Shown piece by piece: positions 15,182-20,927 of a stretch of DNA of 20,927 nt. The DNA lies in assembly GCA_041628815.1 (NCBI GenBank), contig JBFKOL010000038.1, forward strand, positions 1 to 20,927, read 5' to 3'. How positions within the stretch are numbered: position 1 is the first letter of the stretch; each line of letters starts with the position of its first letter. The notes beneath the pieces were generated by a model that did no database searches, was not told the DNA's origin, and saw only the letters and a list, made by a program, of their open reading frames with translations. The position numbers were made by a program, and so were the translations under genes. The stretch comes from JBFKOL01 sp041628815. Lineage in GTDB: Bacteria; Bacteroidota; Bacteroidia; Chitinophagales; Saprospiraceae.

Positions 15182-15661
15182 ATGGAAAATTTCACGCATA
15201 TTAATCCAGAAGATCAGCCTGCAATGGTGGATGTAGGGGCCAAAGATGTGACGAAAAGGGAGGCTGTCGCCACTTCCAGGGTTCGTTTGACTCCTGAAAT
15301 AGCCGCATTGCTCGAAGATGGTGACATCAGGACGAAAAAAGGGCCGGTTTTCCAGACGGCGGTCATAGCGGGTATTATGGCATGCAAGAAAACGAGCGAT
15401 CTGATTCCGATGTGCCATCCACTGCCGTTATCTTCCTGTAATATTGATATATCAATGAAGGAAGACGCCCATGTATTGATTAGATGCCAGGTCAAGGTGA
15501 CTGGTAAAACGGGTGTTGAAATGGAGGCTCTTACGGGCGCATCCATCGCTGCACTCACCATATACGATATGTGCAAATCGTTTTCGCATGATATAGCCAT
15601 TATCCAAACTCAACTCGAACATAAAAGTGGAGGCAAATCATTATTCACCAGAAAGTCATAA
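15182..15661 (+). CDS. moaC: Cyclic pyranopterin monophosphate synthase MoaC
   Basis: 159 aa, standard length. MoaC converts the 3',8-cyclo-GTP intermediate made by MoaA to cyclic pyranopterin monophosphate, the first pterin of molybdenum cofactor synthesis. Catalytic landmarks aligned with E. coli MoaC: K53, H79 in MCHPLPL (77-83), E113 and E115 in GVEMEALTGAS (111-121), D129 and K132 in IYDMCK (127-132). No moaA is in this window. It lies 51 bp after the MOSC gene and its last 35 bp overlap the MobA fusion gene, so the three genes form one unit. A second copy of the TTGATATATCAA palindrome is inside the coding sequence (15443-15456). Confidence 0.97.
   Translation: MENFTHINPEDQPAMVDVGAKDVTKREAVATSRVRLTPEIAALLEDGDIRTKKGPVFQTAVIAGIMACKKTSDLIPMCHPLPLSSCNIDISMKEDAHVLIRCQVKVTGKTGVEMEALTGASIAALTIYDMCKSFSHDIAIIQTQLEHKSGGKSLFTRKS
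15443..15456. repeat. 14-bp perfect palindrome ATTGATATATCAAT, copy 3 (inside moaC)
   Basis: Identical to copy 1 over 14 bp. It encodes the Asn-Ile-Asp-Ile-Ser-Met region of MoaC (about residues 87-92), so it may be a coincidence of codon choice, or an intragenic binding site. Confidence 0.5.
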
Positions 15662-16775
15662 GAAACACCCTCCAGTCGCAAGACCCGCATGGGGTAATTA
15701 CTTTCGCTATGAATGGACCATCCTGGGAGCTCCTTGCGATCGTATCCGCACCATGGTAGATGGGGTGATCTCAATACTCCAACATGTTGCAAAATTGGCC
15801 TATCTAGATGCCGACCACCGGTCAGAAGGGCGTCCGCATTCTGGCTTCATATTCAACGACAAGATAGAATACCACAGGATAGATACACTTCATCCGCTGA
15901 ACAGTTACGATCTCAAAATACTTTCAAACCAGGTGGACATAGGGCTGGTGAATGGCAACCATTTCAGGGGAAATCGTCAAATCGTCGTAATTAACCAGAA
16001 AAAGAAGGATTCTCTTTACCGCAAATTGGACCGATTGGATGATGTGAGGATGATTGTCCTTGATGAAGGAGAGAAGGATGTACACCATTTTCTCAATCCA
16101 TTAGTGGCTGGCAAGGAAATTCCCGTGTTTTACTCTTATGAATTGGATCGCATAGCCGCTGTTCTTCTCCGGGATTGGAAGTTGTCCTTGCCTCCAGTGC
16201 ATGGCTTGGTACTGGCTGGAGGAAAAAGCAGCCGGATGGGGACAGACAAAGCATTCCTTAAGTACCACGACAGGGAACAGGCAAGACACATGGCTGAAGT
16301 ACTCAAGGAACACTGCAAATCAGTCGCTTATTCACTGGCACGTGGACAGACCAAAAGTTTCCAACCTGACCAGGAGACGATATACGATCTGTTCGATGCA
16401 CTTGGTCCTTTTGGTGGTATCCTTAGCGCTTTCAGAACCCGGCCGGATGTGGCTTGGCTTGTGGTGGCTTGTGACCAGCCACTGCTGTCAGAAAACCATA
16501 TTGAATACTTGCTAGCCCAAAGGAATCCATCTAAAATTGCATCGTGTTTTCACAACCCAGAAACAGGATTTCCCGAACCCCTGATCACTCTATGGGAACC
16601 CAGGGCTTATCCGAGATTACTTGAATTCCTTGCAATGGGCTATGCATGTCCAAGAAAAGTTTTGATCAATTCTGACGTCGAGCTTTTGCACATTGAAGAT
16701 CATGAATTCATGAAAAACGCCAACACAAAGGACGAAATGCTCGAACTTAAAAATCGCATTTCAGGATCAAATTGA
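15627..16775 (+). CDS. mobA: MobA-type nucleotidyltransferase fused to a P-loop-less MobB-like domain
   Basis: 382 aa. C-terminal residues ~190-375 are a MobA/NTP-transferase domain: LAGGKSSRMGTDKA (196-209) binds the nucleotide, GPFGGILSA (260-268) and ACDQP (281-285) give the Mg-binding Asp. MobA attaches GMP to molybdopterin. The N-terminal ~190 residues (VARPAWGNYF, GAPCDRIR, YLDADH, VNGNH) resemble the layout of MobB, but the Walker A GxxGxGKTT is replaced by GAPCDRIRTMVDG, so GTP binding there is doubtful. This arrangement is seen in Bacteroidota homologues by recall. The start is a GTG at 15627, overlapping moaC by 35 bp; no ATG gives the conserved N-terminus. Stop is 10 bp before the convergent hydroxylase stop. 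Confidence 0.85.
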   Translation: MEANHYSPESHKKHPPVARPAWGNYFRYEWTILGAPCDRIRTMVDGVISILQHVAKLAYLDADHRSEGRPHSGFIFNDKIEYHRIDTLHPLNSYDLKILSNQVDIGLVNGNHFRGNRQIVVINQKKKDSLYRKLDRLDDVRMIVLDEGEKDVHHFLNPLVAGKEIPVFYSYELDRIAAVLLRDWKLSLPPVHGLVLAGGKSSRMGTDKAFLKYHDREQARHMAEVLKEHCKSVAYSLARGQTKSFQPDQETIYDLFDALGPFGGILSAFRTRPDVAWLVVACDQPLLSENHIEYLLAQRNPSKIASCFHNPETGFPEPLITLWEPRAYPRLLEFLAMGYACPRKVLINSDVELLHIEDHEFMKNANTKDEMLELKNRISGSN

Positions 16776-16785
16776 TAAGAAGACT

Positions 16786-18084
16786 TTATACAGCCTGTCG
16801 ATCTGCCACCTGGATCATTGGTTTTGTTTTTTCGAGATAGTCGTGTTTTTCAAAGCGCATGAAATAAACGCTTACGAGCATGGAGAAAGCGAGATATGTT
16901 GCCATCAAATAAGTGCCGCCAGGTATGTATTCATCTATGCCGAACCATCCATCCATAGCGAAAAGAATATAATATCCGAACAAGGCTTTCATCAGTTCTG
17001 CTGGCAGTGCCACAATGTGACGGTCCATCAGGCTGGTGTATGCAAAAATTGAGATCATAAGAAATGCAGCATATAGCGTGATGCTGAACAATCCGTAGTC
17101 AGCAAGTTTTACCAACAATAAAAACATCAACAAATTGTGAATGACAAGTTGGAACCATGACCATGCCTTCATTGGCATGCTGGAAGGCACCTCGTACTTT
17201 TCCATTTGATAGACGTTATCAATCGATGCCACCGGATATTTCTTTTTTACATCATCTGGTCTCCAGCCCGTAGGCATAAACCACAATCTGATCTTATCCC
17301 AGAGTTTCCTTGTCCTCCAGGCATCCTTAAAAAGCAACCACATGTGCTGGTAATTGATGAGAATGGGATTCCAGGTTTTAACAGCTCTTTTTACTCCATA
17401 TACAGGGGGTACATTTTCGAGTTCTTCCTGAAAGGTGCCAAACCATTTATCCCAGAATATAAATATGGCGGCGTAGTTTTTGTCTATGTATTCGGGGTTT
17501 ATGGCGTGATGGACGCGGTGATGTGAAGGTGTTACAATGATATTTTCAAGCCATCCCAGTTTCCCGATGAGCCGGGTATGATACCAGAACTGTGCAAAAA
17601 GGTGGAGAGGTGCCGTAATTGCCACCACTTCTGTAGGTATACCTACAAGTGCCATGGGAATGTAGAGAAAGAAATATACCCCAACGATTCCCGAAATGGA
17701 TTGTCGCAAGGCACAGGAGAGATTGAACTCTTCACTGGAGTGATGAACAATATGCCTGTTCCAGAAAACATTAATGGTATGATTGAAACGATGAGACCAA
17801 TAGGAAGCGAAGTCGATCAAAACGAATGCAAAAATGTACAACCATAGTGTCGACTGAATATGAAAGATGGCCAGGTGATCCGCCATCCATGAATAGCTCA
17901 CGATGACTACAGACAGGCCGAGAATATCTTTGAGGGTATTGGTCATACCCGAGCTAAGACTTGAAATGGTATCCATGGCTCTATTCACGGGATAGTTCAT
18001 CATCCTGCTCGCGATGTACTCAGCGATGATTAACAGGATGAAGCCAGGTATGGCATACATAAGTACTGTTGCATAGGTTTCCAT
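16786..18084 (-). CDS. Alkylglycerol monooxygenase-like membrane di-iron hydroxylase (sterol desaturase superfamily)
   Basis: 432 aa with about seven to eight hydrophobic segments. The eight-His di-iron motifs of the fatty acid hydroxylase superfamily are present: HRFNH (98-102), HIVHH (111-115) and HHRVHH (188-193). The segment after the third motif (YIDKNYAAIFIFWDKWFGTF, 199-218; YGV near 229; later WNP) is closer to animal alkylglycerol monooxygenase (TMEM195) than to sterol desaturases or Sur2. That enzyme uses tetrahydrobiopterin and O2 to cleave ether lipids; bacterial relatives have no assigned substrate. The gene is divergent from the inositol lipid genes across 75 bp, which makes a role in modifying membrane lipids plausible but unproven. 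It converges with the MobA gene. Confidence 0.85.
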   Translation of the reverse strand: METYATVLMYAIPGFILLIIAEYIASRMMNYPVNRAMDTISSLSSGMTNTLKDILGLSVVIVSYSWMADHLAIFHIQSTLWLYIFAFVLIDFASYWSHRFNHTINVFWNRHIVHHSSEEFNLSCALRQSISGIVGVYFFLYIPMALVGIPTEVVAITAPLHLFAQFWYHTRLIGKLGWLENIIVTPSHHRVHHAINPEYIDKNYAAIFIFWDKWFGTFQEELENVPPVYGVKRAVKTWNPILINYQHMWLLFKDAWRTRKLWDKIRLWFMPTGWRPDDVKKKYPVASIDNVYQMEKYEVPSSMPMKAWSWFQLVIHNLLMFLLLVKLADYGLFSITLYAAFLMISIFAYTSLMDRHIVALPAELMKALFGYYILFAMDGWFGIDEYIPGGTYLMATYLAFSMLVSVYFMRFEKHDYLEKTKPMIQVADRQAV

Positions 18085-18159
18085 GATCTGCTAAGTTAGG
18101 ACATTCAAAAACAGAAGAGAAGTTCTCGTTATTCATTTTTAAGGTGATCAAATTCAGAT

Positions 18160-18867
18160 ATGGATAATTCCTATCTTGCACACCATATGGATTACAAAGA
18201 AGCCGGAAAAAAGATCCTTTATCATTTGTTTGATCCGGTGGTACATATCGTAAAGGCCGTTGGGCTCAAGCCCAATCATGTAACAGTAGTTGGATTGTTG
18301 TTGAATATTATAGCTGTTCTCCACCTTTTAAATTATTTCGAATGGCGCGACTTTTATTATGGAGATAACCTTTTGGGTTTTGGCATCATACTTGGATTTG
18401 CCGGCCTTATGGACACAATGGATGGTCGACTGGCCAGGCTGTACGGTCTCAAGACGAAATTCGGAGCTTTCTTTGATTCGGTCATTGACCGATATTCCGA
18501 ATTTATTATGTTTTTCGGCATTTTGATGTATTTCCAACAATTCAACAACTACCCCGGTGTTGTCCTCAGTTTTTTTGCCCTCATTGGATCAATTATGGTC
18601 AGCTACAACCGGTCACGGGCGGAGGCATTGGGTATTGATTGTGCCGTAGGCTTTATGCAACGACCGGAAAGAATCGTGTTCATCGGAGTCTGGGCGATAC
18701 TGTTTGGCATTCTATACCGGTCTGAGGCAGCCATAGCCCTCAAAAGTTTTGCCATCCCGGGTCTCGACCTTTTCACAGCAGGTTTTTTGATGCTTGCCAT
18801 TACGACCAATGTTACTGCACTCAGGCGGGTAGTACACTCCGAGCAACAAATGAACAAGGCGCTCTAA
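18160..18867 (+). CDS. CDP-alcohol phosphatidyltransferase, likely phosphatidylinositol phosphate synthase
   Basis: 235 aa membrane protein with about five to six helices. The full catalytic signature is present: D85-x2-D88-G89-x2-A92-R93-x8-G102-x3-D106-x3-D110; these Asp residues bind metals and CDP-diacylglycerol. A second conserved segment, SRAEALG followed by MQRPERI (152-158, 166-172), is seen in phosphatidylinositol phosphate and archaetidylinositol phosphate synthases. With myo-inositol-1-phosphate synthase two genes downstream, the likely reaction is CDP-diacylglycerol plus inositol-1-phosphate to phosphatidylinositol phosphate and CMP. Other head groups cannot be excluded from the motif alone. 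The gene is divergent from the hydroxylase; the AUR1-like gene starts 48 bp after its stop. Confidence 0.85.
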   Translation: MDNSYLAHHMDYKEAGKKILYHLFDPVVHIVKAVGLKPNHVTVVGLLLNIIAVLHLLNYFEWRDFYYGDNLLGFGIILGFAGLMDTMDGRLARLYGLKTKFGAFFDSVIDRYSEFIMFFGILMYFQQFNNYPGVVLSFFALIGSIMVSYNRSRAEALGIDCAVGFMQRPERIVFIGVWAILFGILYRSEAAIALKSFAIPGLDLFTAGFLMLAITTNVTALRRVVHSEQQMNKAL

Positions 18868-18915
18868 CCCTCCGAGCAGAATATTATCCTTAATATTGCC
18901 GGCGCATCAAGTAGA

Positions 18916-19830
18916 ATGGAACAGTTCTGGAGCCGAACAAAAGTTGCTATTCCTTTCAGTGTAGTCTACATAGGCCTGATCAATTTGACCATGGAATGGC
19001 GGCCGGATCACTCCTTCTTCATCATCTTTGTGACGGCATGTCTGATTCTTCACAGGAGAACACACCACCTGGTTTTCATCTTGTCTGCGTTCATCCTTTT
19101 TTGGATAAGCTATGATTTCATGAGGCTTTACCCAAACTATCTTGTTAATGATGTACATGTAGAAGACCTGTACATGATGGAAGTGAAATGGTTTGGCGTC
19201 TACAACCATGGCTCCAAAGAGATTCTTTCCGAATGGTTTGCCAGCAGGAAGTATGTCATGTTGACCGTGATCGCCGGGATTTCCTATTTGCTTTGGGTCC
19301 CGGGACCTATGGCCTACACCTGGGTACTTTCTAAGAAAGCACCTCGACAAATGATTCTCTTTTCCTATGCTTTTCTCTTGACGAATTTTATCGGGTTCAT
19401 CATTTATTACCTGTATCCGGCAGCTCCACCCTGGTATTATATGAATTATGGCAACGGAACAGATTTTACCATTCCGGGGAGTGAGGCGATGCTGGCTCAT
19501 TTCGACGAGATCATAAACTTTCCATTGTTCAATGGGATTTATGCCAAAAATGCCAATGTTTTTGCTGCAGTACCTTCACTACATGCCGCCTATCCTGTTG
19601 TTGGGTTGTTTTTTGCCTTGAAGTTCAACCATAGATTCTGGATCTGGTTCTTTTCATTCCTGACAGTAGGTATCTGGTTTGCGGCAGTCTATTCTCAACA
19701 TCACTATATCATAGATCTATTGTTGGGATTGGTCTGTGCTGTAGTTGCGTATTTCGCGATGATCCGAATATCGAGGACAACGGCTTACACCAGGTTTGAA
19801 AATTGGATGATTAGCAGGCTGGAGGCATAA
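18916..19830 (+). CDS. AUR1-like PAP2-superfamily enzyme, likely inositol phosphorylceramide synthase
   Basis: 304 aa with six to seven transmembrane helices. YLYPAAPPWYY (165-175) matches the PxAPPW motif of the AUR1/inositol phosphorylceramide synthase branch of PAP2 enzymes. The catalytic His-His-Asp triad is visible: H223 in VPSLHAAYP (219-227), H263 and D267 in SQHHYIIDLLLG (260-271); the spacing H-x3-D equals that of fungal Aur1. Aur1 moves phosphoinositol from phosphatidylinositol to ceramide. Context fits: it follows the CDP-alcohol phosphatidyltransferase (48 bp) and precedes the inositol phosphate synthase. It could instead be a phosphatidylinositol phosphate phosphatase. A hairpin and a -7 element follow before the next gene. 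Confidence 0.85.
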   Translation: MEQFWSRTKVAIPFSVVYIGLINLTMEWRPDHSFFIIFVTACLILHRRTHHLVFILSAFILFWISYDFMRLYPNYLVNDVHVEDLYMMEVKWFGVYNHGSKEILSEWFASRKYVMLTVIAGISYLLWVPGPMAYTWVLSKKAPRQMILFSYAFLLTNFIGFIIYYLYPAAPPWYYMNYGNGTDFTIPGSEAMLAHFDEIINFPLFNGIYAKNANVFAAVPSLHAAYPVVGLFFALKFNHRFWIWFFSFLTVGIWFAAVYSQHHYIIDLLLGLVCAVVAYFAMIRISRTTAYTRFENWMISRLEA

Positions 19831-19845
19831 TGACCGACAGCCACG

Positions 19846-19860
19846 TGGCCTACCAGGCCA
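19846..19860 (+). terminator. Possible weak terminator hairpin after the AUR1-like gene
   Basis: TGGCCT and AGGCCA form a 6-bp stem with a three-base loop, 16 bp past the stop codon. It is followed only by a short T stretch (GATAATTTTG), so termination would be partial at best. Confidence 0.3.
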
Positions 19861-19900
19861 GATAATTTTGTTCGATAAGTCATTTTTAAGAACATTGACT

Positions 19901-19908
19901 TAACTTTG
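19901..19908 (+). promoter_or_regulatory. Candidate -7 element for the inositol phosphate synthase gene
   Basis: TAACTTTG matches TAnnTTTG and lies 33 bp before the ATG at 19942, in a 111-bp gap. This suggests that the inositol phosphate synthase has its own promoter rather than depending only on the two genes upstream. No TTTG at standard -33 spacing. Confidence 0.45.
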
Positions 19909-19941
19909 GCGCCCATTTGGTCAAGCCCAAAATAGAAAATT

Positions 19942-20927
19942 ATGACTGCAGTCAAAAAAGTTGAAAAGGCCAGCGGCAGGCTTGGCATATTACTTCCCGG
20001 AATGGGGGCCGTTGCCACCACGCTCATTGCCGGATGTATCGCAGTAAAGAAAGGTCTATCCGATGCCGTCGGTGCTTTGAGCCAGATAGGCGATATCAAG
20101 TACAACGATCAAGGCGTGGTAAAGTCGGTATCCATCAAGGATCTCGTACCGCTCGCCGGTCTGGACGACCTGGTATTTGGTGGATGGGACATCTATAAAG
20201 ACAATGTTTACGAAGCCACGGTAAATGCCAAAGTATTGGATCGCTACCTGGTGGAACAGCTCAAAACTGAGCTGGAAGTGATAAAGCCTATGAAGGCTGT
20301 CTTCGACAAACAATATGTCAAGAAACTAGATGGACCCCATGTAAAAACGGGATCCAACAAGATGGATCTTGCGCTACAGGTCATGGATGATATAGAAACC
20401 TTCAAGAAGTTAAATTCTTGCGACAGGTTGGTCATGGTCTGGTGTGGAAGCACGGAAATGTATATCGAGGAGTCCGAAGTACACAGCTCTTTGGCAAAGC
20501 TGGAAAAAGGTATGGAGAACAATGACCCGGCCATTCCACCGAGTATGATTTACGCGTATGCAGCCATTAAGATGGGAATACCTTATGCCAATGGCGCGCC
20601 TAACCTCAGCTGCGATGTACCGGCTATTGTAGAACTTGCGAAAAAGACGTCGACTCCTATTGCTGGTAAAGATTTCAAGACGGGGCAGACGCTTATGAAG
20701 ACCATCCTTGCCCCGGGGTTAAAAGCCCGGTACCTGGGAATAGATGGGTGGTTCAGTACGAACATATTGGGCAACCGCGATGGTGAAGTATTGGATGCAC
20801 CGGAAAATTTTAAAACCAAGGAGGTCTCCAAATTGGGCGTCTTAGAACAGATTCTTGAACCCAATCGAAATCCAAAACTGTACGGTGATATGTACCATAA
20901 GGTACGCATCAATTACTACCCGCCGCG
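19942..20927 (+). CDS. ino1: myo-Inositol-1-phosphate synthase (3' end cut by window edge)
   Basis: 328 complete codons, open to the right edge; the last visible residues (INYYPPR) are close to the usual C-terminal quarter, so a modest part is missing. The enzyme converts glucose 6-phosphate to 1L-myo-inositol 1-phosphate with NAD. Seen: an N-terminal Rossmann segment with PGMGAVATT (19-27), FGGWDI after DLV, MVWCGSTE (165-172), SMIYAYAA, NGAPN, GKDFKTGQT (242-250) and TNILGNRDG (273-281), all typical of the bacterial type Ino1 family. The start ATG has a candidate -7 element 33 bp upstream. Context with the CDP-alcohol phosphatidyltransferase and AUR1-like enzyme points to inositol lipid synthesis rather than mycothiol or osmolyte production. 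Confidence 0.96.
   Translation, partial: MTAVKKVEKASGRLGILLPGMGAVATTLIAGCIAVKKGLSDAVGALSQIGDIKYNDQGVVKSVSIKDLVPLAGLDDLVFGGWDIYKDNVYEATVNAKVLDRYLVEQLKTELEVIKPMKAVFDKQYVKKLDGPHVKTGSNKMDLALQVMDDIETFKKLNSCDRLVMVWCGSTEMYIEESEVHSSLAKLEKGMENNDPAIPPSMIYAYAAIKMGIPYANGAPNLSCDVPAIVELAKKTSTPIAGKDFKTGQTLMKTILAPGLKARYLGIDGWFSTNILGNRDGEVLDAPENFKTKEVSKLGVLEQILEPNRNPKLYGDMYHKVRINYYPP

Noticed and set aside
18907..19500. 197-aa open frame on the minus strand opposite the AUR1-like gene
   Set aside because: It is antisense to a gene with a full set of catalytic motifs; the product is rich in His, Arg and Pro with no recognisable domain or start context.

Overview
The window looks like chromosomal DNA of a Bacteroidota bacterium, possibly a Saprospiria- or Cytophagia-like environmental lineage (the class is a guess). 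Evidence: a secreted protein with a type IX secretion (T9SS) type B C-terminal domain, Bacteroidota-typical DUF2911 and DUF4199 proteins, bacillithiol-type YpdA and YtxJ, lipoproteins with Bacteroidota-style signal peptides, and TAnnTTTG elements upstream of several genes that match the Bacteroidota -7 promoter consensus. Coding density is high. No rRNA, tRNA, CRISPR, IS element or phage gene was seen, and no stretch over 300 bases lacks a gene.

Layout. 1-2397: the 3' end of a DUF3089 gene, a secreted DUF1579-like protein, then a minus-strand overlapping pair (ABA4-like membrane protein and a 270-aa membrane protein). 2659-4873: a membrane-anchored metallophosphoesterase, divergent from a DUF2461 gene, which converges with a 52-aa YqaE/Pmp3 gene. 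5005-7400: minus-strand LysM/BON protein with a clear terminator, DUF2911 protein and old yellow enzyme-type oxidoreductase. 7569-10079: a large T9SS cargo protein with seven ~53-aa repeats, Ig/PKD-like repeats and the sorting domain. 10114-13167: YpdA, a 51-aa membrane protein, a lipoprotein and YtxJ. 13150-13995 (minus): a lipoprotein with two FKBP domains. 14116-16775: DUF4199 protein, then MOSC protein, MoaC and a MobA fusion (molybdenum cofactor). 16786-18084 (minus): an alkylglycerol monooxygenase-like membrane hydroxylase.

The most coherent system is at the right end (18160-20927): a CDP-alcohol phosphatidyltransferase, an AUR1-like PAP2 enzyme and myo-inositol-1-phosphate synthase (cut by the window edge). 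Together these fit bacterial inositol lipid synthesis: glucose-6-phosphate to inositol-1-phosphate, to phosphatidylinositol phosphate, to phosphatidylinositol (the phosphatase is not in view), to inositol phosphorylceramide. The divergent membrane di-iron hydroxylase may act on the same or related lipids, but that is inference.

Other points of interest: a 12-14 bp palindrome (TTGATATATCAA) occurs three times plus one near-copy, including just upstream of moaC; the YpdA homologue has Ala where Firmicutes YpdA has its redox Cys; the first FKBP domain has lost key active-site residues; and the MobA N-terminal domain resembles MobB without a P-loop.
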